A stretch of 64,000 bases of DNA. Source: Pithys albifrons albifrons (Eukaryota > Chordata > Aves > Passeriformes > Thamnophilidae). Where the stretch lies: the NCBI RefSeq assembly GCF_047495875.1, contig NC_092461.1:96168431-96232430 (forward strand). Direction: 5' to 3'. The translations under genes were made by a program, and so were the position numbers. The notes beneath the pieces are model-generated. The model did no database searches. It was given only the letters and a program-made list of their open reading frames with translations, and had not been told where the DNA came from. Below are positions 24,412 to 36,921 of the stretch, piece after piece (position 1 is the first letter of the stretch; each line of letters starts with the position of its first letter).

Positions 24412-25534
24412 GGACACGCTCTAATAATTTAATATCTTTCCTGTGTTATGGTACCCAAAACTGCACACAATATTCAAGCTGAGGCCACCCCAATGCAGAG
24501 CAGAATGGAACAATCCCTTCCCTCAACCAGCTGTGATGTTTTGCCTGATGCCCTCCTGGACATGGTTGACCCTTCTGGCTGCTAGGGCATTGCTGACTCA
24601 TATTCTACTTGTCATTGATCAGGACCCCAAGTTCCTTTCCATGGCATTGCTTTCCAGCATTTCTTTTCCCAGTCTGTACAAACATCTAGAGTTGCCCCAT
24701 ACCAAGTGCAGAGTCTGGGACTTTCCATTGTTGAACTTCCTATGATTGGTGATTAGCCAGTCCTCTAATATGTGAAGGTCTCTCTGTAGGCCCTCCCTAC
24801 CTTCCAGGGAGCCAACAGCTCCTCCCAGTTTGTATTATTTGCGAACTTGCTTGGTATTTCTTCCAGTCCTGTGTTCAAATCATTTATGAAGATGTTGAAG
24901 AGCACAGGGCCTAAGACAGAACCCTGTGGAGCCCCCCAAGAGATGGGTTACCAGTCTGATGTCACCCCATTCACCATTATCCTCTCTGCTCAACCCATGA
25001 ACCAATTGCTCACTTATCCCATGATATGTTTATCCAGCTGTGTGCTGGACACCTTGACCTGAAGGATCCTGCGAGAAACAGTATGAAAAGCTTTACTGAA
25101 ATCCAGAAAGATTACATTGCCTGGTTTCCCTTGATCAGCTAGGTGGGTTACCTTGTCATAGAAGGAAATCAGGTTTGATGAGCACGACTTTCCTCTCATG
25201 AAGCTGTGCTGGCTGTGACCAGTGACTGTGTTGCCTTTCAGGTTTTTTTCAGTATCTCCCACAATAATCTCATCCATAACTTTACCAGGTACTGAAGTCA
25301 GACTGACAGGCCTGTAGTTACTTGGGTCCTTCTTCTTGAAAATAGGACAATGTTCAACAGCTTCCAGTAAGGTTGAACCTCTCCAGATTCCCAAGACTGC
25401 TCAAAAATCAAGAGATGTTTTGTGATACATCATCAAAACATGCTATCATCAAATCCATCCTGCCAAGACACAGGTGTCCTTAGCTGCTCCAGTGGCCAGA
25501 GAGGAGGTATCTGGGAGGGGGTCTTCCAGTGGCC

Positions 25535-25954
25535 AAGACCCATGGAGTGGTGAGGTTACTTGGTCTGTTCAGCCTGGAGAAGGGGAGATTGAGGGAAGAC
25601 ATCATCCTGGTCACAGCTTCCTTACAAGTGGAAGTGGAGGGGCAGGCACTGTTCTATTCTCTCTGATGACCAGTGATGACCAGTGACAGGACCAGAGGAA
25701 ACAGCTTGAAGATGTGTCGGGAAGCTTTAGTCCAGATATAAGAAAAAGATTCTTCACACAGATGGTGGTTGGGCACTGGAAGAAGCTTCCTAAGGAAATG
25801 GACACAACACCATGCCTGTGAGAGTTCAAGAATCATTTGTACGATGCTTTTGGGAACATGATGTGATTCTTGGGGTTGTTCTGTGCATAACCAGGAGCTG
25901 GACTTGGTGATTCTTGTGGGTCCCTTCCAATTCAGTGTATTCTGTGATTCTGTG
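25535..25954 (+). mobile_element. CR1 LINE 3' fragment, sense
   Basis: Runs from GTTCAGCCTGGAGAAGGGGA to the terminal TATTCTGTGATTCTGTG, a diverged form of the CR1 octamer tail. Short GATGACCAGT units near 25664 are duplicated. Its 5' truncation faces that of the antisense CR1 ending at 25450. Confidence 0.85.
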
Positions 25955-28900
25955 AAATACCTTTTGAAACAAACACTTCCACCAAGATTTCCCAGTTGCT
26001 TTAGCATGTGCCCCTCAGTTTAAACAGAAAAGCAGTACCTTTTTCCCAGGTTATAGATTAGGTATAGCACAGTAAATACACATAATGCAAATTTTGTACA
26101 GGATAGCTGAATACAAGTATTAATGGAAAAAACAAATATTAATCTATACAACATTATGAAATAAATCCTTTGGATTAACCTATATTCAGAAAAGCCCTAT
26201 AACTTCTTTAGTATGGGCTATACACCTATGCAAATTATGGAACATATCCTCAGCAGACAAATTCCTTACTCATGATTTATCAATGCAACAACTGCAAATC
26301 TCTCTAAAGGGACTGCTAACAGATAAGTGATCTGAAAAGGACAGAATTTACCAAGAGAAAGATTCCTTTTTGTTGTTCCAAAGATCCTGAATATGGGCAA
26401 AGAGAAACTACAACTAAAGCTATGTATCCTTAATATATTTAAAATGTTTCAAAATTAATTGTCCATAGTTATTACAGAAGTACAGAAAAATAAGAGAGTT
26501 ACAATACTTTTATACAAAAAGAATCTCAATATCAATAATAATACACTTAAAACTGCAGTACACATTTTCCATTTTTATCCTTGTTTTCTGCTGTTCTGCT
26601 TACCCTTCCTCTGCTCCCCTGGGTCTTCAGATTTGTAGTTGTAGGTTGCTGAAAGATATTTTTTAACATTCTTTTATACATTTGTCTTTCTTCATTCATT
26701 GTTTTACAGCACCATATGACATCCAAATTTACTGTATGTGGTGTGTTCCACATGTCAGGTAGTATTTCTGTTTTCTCTTTATTGCCCCAAAAACCAGGTG
26801 TGTCCAGCCCTGGGTCTGCATTTCTTTAACTGGCCACTGGTGATTTGTTGGTAGTTGTGGATCTCCAGTGCCAAGCTTGTATCCCCTCTCTTCTCATCAC
26901 ATGCCTCTTCTTCTATCACATCCTGTGTCTCCACTTCTCAGGGCCTCTACAATTAGACCTGAGTTTCTCTACATTACATTATTGGTTTAGAGTTGTAAGA
27001 ATCAGTTTTGCATAGATAGCAGTAAAAAGGTTGTATTCTATGTAAAACCGTGGTTGTAGCCTATAAGATTTTAAAACAAATAAAAAAAAAAAGAAATTTG
27101 TCATAGACACTTGGTAAATTAAAGAAACTGCTGTCACAGCTAAATCAAATACAACAAAGCTACAAGCAGGTCAAACAAAGTTCAGACAAAACAAGGTGGA
27201 GAGGCTGCTGTTCCAAGGCCTTGCAGATTTAGTACAGTTTATAGGCTGCTACTGACAATGACAGTGTTATGTAACAGGAATACATGGTTTCTCTTTCCAT
27301 GCTATATCAGAGCAGAATAAAGGATTCACACAGGGCTGCTGATTTGGATCTCATGTTTGTGTTTGTTCTAGATGAGAGAATCAAGTATAATGGTACTTTG
27401 ATATTTCACATTTCATGTCCAATAATTTCCTGTTAACAGGACCAGATTAACATTCTCAATTTACTAAAGAACAATAGTGATTTTTCCATTTTACACACGC
27501 TGTATACACTGTACAATGAACCAGAAATTAACAAGCAGGGTCGTCTCACAGATATATTAGTGGACAGAAGGCATAACAAAGAGAGAGAGAGGGAGATGAA
27601 TCATAATGATTCTTCCACAGGTAATATCTTCCACTGGAGTTTAATCACCAATTTAATCTTATAAGAGTTCTTATGGAATACGGTGAATCATATCTAATGA
27701 ATAACGATGAGATTCACCTCATTAACGACCTTAGCAGGTGAAACTGAGTTTTAAGCAAGAATTGTTATCTTGAGAGATTGATTAAATTGATTCAAATTGC
27801 AACTGGTTACACAGTAATTTGGTACACATTTTCTTGCAAATAGTGTGAATCAGTTTTCAGAACTGTGATAGCAGCAGCAACTAGCTTTTATTGTTCTTTG
27901 CTCATTTCTAGATAATTTTCTAAGAAAGTTTTATCTCAAGAAGCTTCTTTATGTTCTCTAATATTTAAAAAGGAAGACGGAAGATTTTGGGGGTTATTTA
28001 ACAATAATTTTGGAAGGGTTTCCTCCCGTGCCTTTTTACTGGTTTGGGTATGTCAGAAAAGTTTTATTTTCCTGACCCTCGCTATCATAGGATTGTTTAA
28101 GATCTGTGGTAAGACAGGATGCTCAGATGTCTCAGATTCTACAAAAATAGATGAGTTCATAAATATATTAACATTTTTTCCTCAAATATAACTGTTCTTA
28201 CCCACTCAGATTTTTTAAATACATTCTTTTCTGAATACTAGGATTTTGGAAAAAAAAGCCTAAATTGCCTCCATATTCATCAAATCTCTGATGTTTAGTT
28301 TTGTTCTGATATTTTTCCTGTAGTCTTTGGAGACTCAATACATTCAACAAACTTTCCAGTGATGGACTGGTACTCAAAATGAATAATATTTTAATCCTAC
28401 TATTTGACCACCTAAAGCAGTTTTTCTGAAGGAAGAACAAAGAACACAAAACCAAGCTTCCTTTACACTAAATATAAAACTCCACTGTTTCAAATCCGTT
28501 CATATGCCATAAAGATTGGAAAGACAATAAATAGCACTTTTTGCTCTAAAAACGTGCATCCACATTTCAGTAAAATCAATTATTTGAGTGGATTTTGTCC
28601 GTATTATCTTTTCTCCTCTGATGAATGATAGAAATTTCATGGTTTCGTAGGACTGATTTCCAAATGAGAAAGAATGAAAGTTGTAAAGCATACTGAATTT
28701 GCCTATAACTTTGCTACAAAGTATAAACAAATCCTGTTTTACCTTCAACAGACAGCTGAAAGGGTACCTAGGAAATTTCATCTGCAGAAATTCCAGCTAA
28801 CATACCATTGATTCCAGTCCTGTTGCCAAGAAACAGTTCTCTTCTGTCTCCCTTGGTGCTAATGTCTATTTTAGCACAGTTTTCCTATTCTCATTAGTCA

Positions 28901-30838
28901 TGCAATGCTTCTCTTAAATGTTAAAGCTAGTGCTGAACATTTTGCCAGTTCATATATCTAGCAATCTTGAAAATGTGCACAGTATCCTCACACAGCCTGT
29001 GCATTAACTACCAAGTTACAGCAAGTTGAAACTCAAGTGCACCAGTGCATAGATGGTTTCATGCATGTAGCTACATTTTAAATAATCGTCTAAGAAATGA
29101 AAATTCTTGAGAAATGGAACAATTTAGATTTCAAAAAAGAAATGCTAAAATCATTGCAGTAACTGAAATAATTCCATGACAGCTGGAATATTGCCTTTAA
29201 GTGTACTTAATTCCACAGAAGATATGTGTAAGTTAACAAGCCATTGTCAATTCTACAACTGAAAGGAATTCAGTCTTTCATACATTAAATAAAAGAATAG
29301 AACTTTAGCCCAAGTAATCTAGTACCTATTTCTGAAATGTAGAATTGTATTTGCTAGTAGATGCCAGTAAATAACAAATCAGTAAAGAAAATTTGTCTCA
29401 AAAAAAAAAATCCTCCAAATCAAAAATCCAAACCAAAAATGACATCAAATGAACAGTCAATTGACTATCTTGGGCTTGGTTTACTACACTGTATTTATAC
29501 ATGGATCTTCATTCAATAACCTCATGGAACAAAATATTCTATATATTAAGAGTACACTGTATAGACAGAAATTTAAAAACTTTAAGACTTGTTTAAGTTT
29601 ATATTACAATTTGTAGACAATCTACAAGTGTTAGATTCCTGTTTTGAGGCTAAGACACTAATATATTCTTTAATTTTAACAGAGCTGCACATTTAATACA
29701 AATCTAAGTATTTTCAATCCATAAATAATTTTGTGCACTTATTCATCTCTTAGATCAGGATCAAAATGTAAACTCGCCTACAAAATGAAAATCAGTGCTG
29801 CCACTATCAGTTTTATGTGAACCTCCTGGTATTCTGTGGGGTTTTTTTTCAAGTACTGATGATTCTGAACTCTGACTTTTAAAAGAAGACATGAATACAG
29901 AGCAAAGCTTACTAATATAAGTGCTGGTGGCTCAGAAAAGAAGAAAATACATTATGGTATATAATCCAAATCTCTGAAGCTCTGTAGAGGATGATAACAA
30001 ACAACATATCCATGATCTAGAGAAGTGTCACTACTCCACTTCTGACAATTTTCTAGAAGACAATTCAATACTGATTTTCTTTGCTCTCCTCAACGTCTTT
30101 TCAAACAAAAGCTGTTACAGATGTGAATATCCACCATGATTATTTTTCAAAAAGAGCCCTTAGAAAGACACAGTGTAAAGACACATTATCTTCCTTTGTT
30201 TTATTTAGCTTTGTAATCAGTGAGCATTGTAAATTTCAGTGTTGTTTATCCTTGAGCCACACTATGCATATTTGTTAGAATGAAAGCAGATCTAGAAAGG
30301 GGTTTTGTTTGCTCATTACACAGTGTTTTGGGTTGTGGGTTTTTTCTTTTTTTTTTTTTCCAAAAGGGAAGACTAACTATATTCTTAAATACAGCAAGAC
30401 TTGCAATGAAATCTACGTTGAAACTTAAAGGTGACAAAGAACAATTACCAATTCTCCTTACATTAATGAAGTAATCGAAAGTATTTCATTAGTTGCCAGG
30501 TGAACATATTGTTAGTGCTGCATTTACTACAGAACATTGTTCTGGCTACCAAGTCAGCAGCATTAGACATTTTACCTTTTTAGCTGCCTGCCAAATCTCC
30601 CTGCTGTAGCACAACTCAACATCCTGAGAATATTAATTATGCATACGTGTATTTGTCAAAGAATAGCTTTTCAGTTTTTCTTTTGATCTTTCAAATAAAG
30701 TGGATCCATTACATCTCTAATGCAAAACAATCTCAGGAACAGCAAAATGGTGATCACTGCCCTGCTGGTGACTGCTCTGCTAGCAGAACACAGAGGACAG
30801 GAAATGGCATACAGTAGCTCTAGTTTACTGAGTATTTT
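25955..30838. other. Long non-coding stretch, nothing recognised
   Basis: About 4.9 kb, AT-rich, with no convincing gene or transposon. Open frames up to 93 codons resemble nothing known. Confidence 0.5.
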
Positions 30839-30840
30839 GA

Positions 30841-32930
30841 ATCACAGAATAATTCCAGCTGGAATGGATCTGAGATCTGTAGTCTAGCATCCTATTCAAA
30901 AAAGAGGTCAGACCAGGTTGGTCAGGGCTTTGTCTAGTTGGCTTTTGCAAACCTTGAAGGACAGAGATTGCAAGACCTCCAGCCTGCTATTTCTGTTGCT
31001 TGACTGTCCTCAGGGTGAGAAAGTTTTCCTTATATGCTGAATAAAGCTGATATTTCAAGTTATGTTTTTGGCTCATTTTCCCACCATGCACTGCTGAAAG
31101 AGCCTGGTTTCATCTTCTTGCTTATTTCTTCTTGAGTAGGGGCAAGCTGTACTGCATTTCCCTGAGGCAGTCACTTTCCAGGCTGAACAAGTCCCCTTCT
31201 CTCATCTTTTACTCACAGATCAGGTCGTCCAGTTATGACTCGTTAGGGCCTCCACTGGTCTTGCTCCAGTCGGTCAGTGTCTTTCCTATACCAGAGGGCC
31301 CCAAAACTGAGCAGGGTATCCATACGGGATCCCATGAATGCTGAGCAGAGGGAAATAGTCCCTCTCTTCAATGTCCTACCTTTGCCCCCATGACTGCTTT
31401 GTGGTGTGATGTTGGCTACCTCTACAGCTGGGGCACACAGCTTTCCTGTGATCAACTTGTGTCTGCCAGGGCTTCCAGGTCTTTTCCTGCAGAGGTGCCC
31501 CTAATCTGCCAGGCCTCAGTCTGTCCTTGTACTGGCGCTTTTTGCCCAGGGATAGCACTTGATATTTGTCATTGTTTCATTTCATGGGGCTTTTCTGCCC
31601 ATTCCTACAGTCTGACTAGGTCCTTCTGGATGCCAGCTTATATTCCCTGCATGTTGACTCATCCTGCTAAAGTACTGTAATCTAAAAAATTGGTAAAAAT
31701 ATCCTCCATTACCTCCTCTAGATCATTGATAAAGCAGTTAAACAGGTCAGGTCTCAGTTTAGATCCCTGCAGCAGATGTCCATTACTTTCCACAGGTCTC
31801 CAAGCAGAGTGTAATGCATTTACCACAGGCCTCTGAGCCCAACTACGGAGCTAGTGCTTAGCCAGCTAGATGTCTGTCTATTCAGAGTTAATAGGAGCCA
31901 GTGTCAAAATTGTTCTGAAGTTGATTTAGGTAACAGCAATTGTTATGTTCTGAAAAACTACTATGTACTCCAGATAAACTCATCTAGGCTCCCTTTTGCA
32001 AAAGAGCTTGGACTAAATGATCTATTCATTCCTTGAACAAGATGCAGTCTGCTTGTCTAATGTCCCAGGTGCTTATTATGTTACTTTTTCAGTATTTCCA
32101 GCTTCACAATCACTTCAGTTTCATGGTCATTACAGAAAAAGCTGTGAATTGTTGCCCTATCCAAATAGCTTTTGCCTTGACAGTAAATAGCAGACCTAGA
32201 TATATGTTACCTCTGTTTGTGCTCTTCACTACCTGCATTAGTAAATTATGCCCAGAACCCTCCAGAACTATCAACTGCTTTGCCTTTTTAGCAGATGTCA
32301 GAGATTCAAGCTCCCCAAGAGCAAAAGTGTGTAATCCCAGGACCTCCTTATGTCATTTAAATAAGTCTTTGCACACTTATTCACTCTGATCTGGTGGTAT
32401 GAAACATAGTTCCATCATGTTATCACCCTCATTGGCCTCTTCTTGGTTCCTGAAGAGTTCCACATAAGAGTTCATACATCCAAGTTGCTCTGTACCATAA
32501 AGGGCAACCTTCCTATAATCTTCCTTGCTTTTCCTGAAAAGCTTGTTTCCACTTACTGAAGTATTCTATTAATGCAAGCTGTCCTTAGAAATCTCAGTTA
32601 CTACAACAACACTGTAGTTTTGTAAGTGCTCTTAGAGCTTTTACTCCTTCTGCTTGTTTCTCAAGCTGTTTTCACTTTTTGTGTATGCACAGTTAAGGCT
32701 GGTGTCTTACCAGCCTCTCTTTCCTTATGGGTCTCTTCTTGCCACTCCATTAATTGATACCACAAGTAACTGTTTGTTGTATTCACCTTTTGGCATCAGT
32801 CTTTGTTTAAAGCTCTCCTCAGCAGGTTGGTCATCCTACTGACAAAAATAGTCCCACGCCACTTTAACAGCTGAATCCTGTCTATCCCCAGCACTAATGG
32901 ATCTCCACAAAGACAGCAATGCCTGTAAAA
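30841..32930 (-). mobile_element. Old CR1 LINE, antisense, about 2 kb
   Basis: Starts ATCACAGAATAATTCCAGCTG, the reverse complement of a CR1 3' end (one extra base trimmed: ATCACAGAATAATTCCAGCT). It continues in CR1 order through CAGGCTGAACAAGTCC, CTAGATCATTGATAAAGCAG and an upstream part with GATCTGGTGGTATGAAAC. Many substitutions and indels break every frame. It may extend to about 35.4 kb if the AT-poor sequence between the LTRs there belongs to its 5' part, which I cannot confirm. Confidence 0.7.
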
Positions 32931-33135
32931 AGGTCATGACTTATGTGATGTTGGAGGAATTGGAATAAGAAAAGGGAAGCTTCTCAGCTGCTGCCTACCT
33001 TTGCTGCGGTAGGTTGAAATCCAGAAAGCTTTGCTGTGGACGTCGCACTGCACGCAAAGCTGTGCCACTTCTGCATTTGAGTCAGGAATCCTGGAGAAAA
33101 TGTCTACAAGGTAGAATTCTGCCAAGGTTCAAGGG

Positions 33136-33815
33136 GTTGGGCGCCAATTACGAGTCATTGAGGGGAGGGGACAGGTTCACGCCTGTCCTCCGAAACCAGG
33201 GATCACAGAGACAGGGATCTTTTCAGTCCGGGAGACAAGTGGGAAAAAGGGGTTTATTGTGAAATCACATGGCGTATATAGGGTCCCAAGGGGAAGGTAC
33301 TCAAAATGGGACTTGATAGGATAAGGGCTTGGGCGGAAGGGAGGGATTTAGGTGCTGACCAGCCGACAGGAAAATGGAGGAATCAGAACCAGTACAAAAC
33401 CAGGGGTTGGGGATAGATGAGTGCAATAACCATTAGGGTTAGGACAGGGGTGGAAGCTGGCAGGAGCAGCTAGCTGCACCAGTGACATGAGGCAGGGACA
33501 TTCTGGCATGGAGCCAACCTGGCTTCGTCCCACCGGGTACAGCCCCAGCTCATCCTGGATCGGCAGAGGCATGCCCATGTGAGTTCCAGCGACTGCTGCC
33601 AGGACAGTGCAAGGCGGGGGCATGCCCTCCAGCCTGTGCCTAATCACTGTGATGACTCATCAGTGACAAAGCCTCTGGGGAACACAGAGGAAGGGAGGGA
33701 AATAGAAACTTTCTGAACTAAAACCCCATACAGAGAAAATACATAACAACAAGTTTCTCATCTATGTGGCTAGTAAGGTTCAAGGTGCTTCCCAGTGCTG
33801 TCCTCCTCTAAGGTC
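33136..33815 (-). mobile_element. Retroviral LTR with adjacent Lys-type primer binding site
   Basis: On the minus strand, TATATA near 33275 and AATAAA near 33255 lie upstream of the LTR end, and TGGCGCCCAAC (33146-33136) follows, the first 11 bases of a tRNA-Lys-type primer binding site. This suggests a betaretrovirus-like (ERVK) 5' LTR with the start of its leader. The right boundary is set by similarity to 57340-58035 up to GGTTCAAGGTGCTTC. No gag or pol was recognised to the left. Confidence 0.55.
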
Positions 33816-34304
33816 CACATCAGAGTTTGGTTTTTACATATCTCATACCCTGGTCTGTTTCCCACAGTGACTTCCCAAACTGACAGGAGGTACTACCAGT
33901 TCCTAATGTTCCTTTCTGCAACTTCCCACATCTGAATGCCTAGCAAGAAACAAACCACCCTTGAGGAAGTCAGCACACTAAATATGGATTTTTGTCCCTT
34001 GCAAGAAGTTTTCCCCCTTCTACCTCCTGCTGCTTCCTCTTGGTGCAGACCCATGCTTCAAGCTCATAGTTGGCTCTGATACATCCCAAGACATGACTTT
34101 CTCCCCTTTCCTTGCTACCAGCACACTGTATACATACCCTGTACTTTCAAATCTGCAAGGAAGGAGATGCCTTTGGTGTCAGGAGTCAAAGACCCCAGCT
34201 TCACTGCTTGCAATTCAGTTGAGCAGAAACATTGCCTGCAACCTTCTGCATATCTAGGGTTTCGGTCTTGTCTACGTAGTGCCTCAGTGAGGACTCTGTC
34301 TATC
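33816..34304. other. Non-coding spacer between two LTRs
   Basis: GC content is higher than in the flanks and the sequence reads like old CR1 5' DNA, but I could not confirm it. No gene seen. Confidence 0.3.
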
Positions 34305-34940
34305 TGTCCTGGGTTGAGCTGGCAAAATGCCAACTGTCCAGGACAGAGTGAAAAGGGTTCCTCCTCCCCCCAACCAGCTAAGGGGAAAAGGAGAAGGAGA
34401 GAGGAAAAAAAAACTTCCAAAGTCAGGTCTATGTGAAACTAACTACATGTATTTGTACAGAAAAGAGAAAATTAAGAGGAAACTACAATGTAACACACAC
34501 TTACACAAGTCATGTATAACAAGAAATAACTTCCCACTTCCCAGTAAACACAAATTCTACCATTTTAACTACAAATCATTCTAGAGAAGTTGGTTCTTCA
34601 GAGACAGACTTAGGCAGAGAGAAAAGCTAGGAACAAATATTTTACTTCCCTCAGATAACATGATGTTAAGCCGGTGCTCTGGGCTTGGGCCTCCCCATCC
34701 CTCCTGGGACAGCAGAGTGTCTTGCTGGCACCACAGCTGTGAAGCAACTCACCAAGCTACACCCACACACCAGCTCTTACCCCTTTTGAGATGATGCAAT
34801 ATGGTATGGAATACAATATTATTGGCTAGAAGAAGTCAGGTGTTAGCTAGCTCAGCCCAGCTCAAATCAGCTGACAATCCTAGGCCTAGCTGAACCTTTA
34901 AAACCTAAGTTTAGGCCCACCTGGCTAAACCCATAACACA
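34305..34940 (-). mobile_element. LTR, same family as 13459-14029
   Basis: On the minus strand it starts TGTGTTATGGGTTTAG and ends CCCAGGACA. Flanks are GTCTATC (34298-34304) and GTCTTTC (34941-34947), a 7-bp near-match with one difference. That is longer than the usual 4-6 bp, so part may be chance. No internal viral sequence is attached. Confidence 0.65.
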
Positions 34941-34947
34941 GTCTTTC

Positions 34948-36413
34948 ACCTTCTCTTGTGCTGCACAGTCTGATCACCTTCACAGACAGCCCCTTCACCT
35001 GATAGCGGCCCCTCATCCAGCACTCACAGTCTGCAGGAAAGGACAGCGTTTCTGTCTCCTCTGGCCATGGAGAGGGACCCTAAGCACTCCTCAGAGTCCC
35101 AGAGCTGGGGATTTTCATCTTCCCTCTGGACCTGTTCTGTTCAAGCCTTTACTGTGACAGGACAGTTGTTCCAGTATCCTGTGGTGTGGCATCACCACTG
35201 CTGAGCAGTTCCACCTTCAGTGGGATTTATTCTTTCCTTTTGGATTAGTTCAGTTATTTGCACTGAGCTGTGGTCCAAGGTCTGGCAGTTATAGAGCAGT
35301 CTTCGTGGCATGGTTTGAAGAGGATCTTGATGCTCCCTGGCCCTTAATCTGAAGTGAGTTAGAGGCAAACAGCATGATTTCACTGAAGTAAAGGAGCCTA
35401 CAGGTCTTGAGAGATTAGTATCAATATTCCTGGAAAGTAGATCAGGTAAAATAGCAGATAACCATGCCTATCCTACTCTTTTGCTGCTTACAAGCATTCA
35501 GCTGCCTGGTCTGAAATAAGTATGCATGCTAGACTATCATCTTTTATAATTGATTAAACTGCCTCGGACCATTGCTTTTTATATAAAGGATGTAGGATAA
35601 AGGCCTTTATTCAGCTCAAAGACAATTAAAATATGTATCGTATTCTATTTGTATTAGAATCTTTTGTACATTTTTCCTGAGAAGGACAGCTGTCTCTCTA
35701 GAAGAAGGGTGAAATTACAAGGGATGCATCTCCACAGGCCTACTACGATGAAATTGTAAAGTTATTCATAGGAAAGAATAAATTACTATGTGGTGTGGCA
35801 ATGTCAAAATATTACAGAGAATTAGAAAAATAAAGCATGAAGTTCTGAAGATGAAAGATAAAAATGAATAACGGAATTTACAACAGATAAAATACAAGCG
35901 GCCAGAAAAATAATGACTTGTAGTTACTGTGAATAAAATGGGAACTGCAGGAAAAGTGTGAAACTGACAACTAGACACTGAAGTGCTGAGGATATCAGCA
36001 ATAGATTTTTCTCAATAGATTAGCAACTCCCACACACAATTTTTCATGGGATAACAATTCCAAAAGGACAGTCAAGCTGTTTCCTTTTCAAAAGGTTAAC
36101 CTCTAAAAAGAGTCAGAATTTGCTAAGCTAAATTAGCCGCCTTCTTACAATAGGACCTCAGTAAAGTACAAAATAAAGTCTTAAGTTTAAAAGGAAAGTT
36201 TAAATGAAAGAAAAGATACTATAATGCAAAACATAATGGCTTTGCTTTCTTTCAAGACGTCTATCTTTATTGATGTTTAAGGCGAACATAGAGATAATCC
36301 AAATTACCATTCTTTATTCATATTGTACATTTGTGTCTTACAGCTAGGAGCAGCCCTCAGCTTGTAGACCCCAGTTCTGTTCCTATCAGCAACTAAGAGA
36401 CTGTAAGGATTCA
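34948..36413. other. Non-coding stretch, nothing certain
   Basis: 34948-35400 may be further old CR1 5' sequence; 35400-36413 is AT-rich and unrecognised. No gene seen. Confidence 0.4.
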
Positions 36414-36921
36414 AACTGTGTTCAGTTCTGGGCCCCTCAGTTCAGAAAGGATATTGAGGCGCTGGAGCGGGTCCAGAGAAGAGCAACAAGGCTGGTGAAG
36501 GGACTGGAGCACAAGTCCTATGGGGAGAGGCTGAGGGAGCTGGGGTTGTTTAGCCTGGAGAAGAGGAGGCTCAGAGGTGACCTCATCACTGCCTAGAACT
36601 ACCTGAAGGGAAGTTCTAGCCAGGTGGGGGCTGGTCTCTTCTCCCAGGCACTCAGCAATAGGACAAGGGGGCATGGGCTTAAGCTCTGCCAGGGGAAATT
36701 TAAGTTGGATATCAGAAAAAAATTCTTTCCAGAGAGAGTAATCAGGCATTGGAATGGGCTGCCCGGAGAGGTGGTGGATTCACCATCCCTAGGGATTTTT
36801 AAACACAGATTGGACGTGGCACTGGGTGCCATGATCTAGTAAATGGACTAGAGTTGGACCAAGGGTTGGACTCAATGATCTTGGAGGTCTTTTCCAACCC
36901 AATCGATTCTATGATTCTATG
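36414..36921 (+). mobile_element. CR1 LINE 3' fragment, sense, relatively young
   Basis: Runs from TGTTCAGTTCTGGGCCCCTC through GGCTGCCCGGAGAGGTGG to AACCCAATCGATTCTATG plus a second octamer. The retained part of the protein end still has long open stretches and few indels, so this is among the youngest CR1 copies in the window. It is 5'-truncated. Confidence 0.95.

Larger units (their letters stand above)
22614..25450 (-). mobile_element. CR1 LINE, antisense, split by two LTRs
   Basis: Three blocks of one element: 22614-22757 (3' end region), about 23540-23829, and 24412-25450. They line up in CR1 order on the minus strand, and the break at 23829/24412 is exact because the CR1 reads through once one GGAC copy is removed. 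The last block carries a piece of the CR1 reverse transcriptase: a 126-codon open frame at 25014-25394 contains NYRPVSLTSVPGKVM and FLDFSKAFHTV, the latter with the LDFSKAFDTV-type motif altered at one residue. The catalytic YxDD motif is not in the retained frame. The element is inactive. Confidence 0.9.

Noticed and set aside
25014..25394. 126-codon minus-strand frame with reverse transcriptase motifs
   Set aside because: It is a CR1 remnant lacking most of the RT, so it is annotated as part of the CR1, not as a gene.
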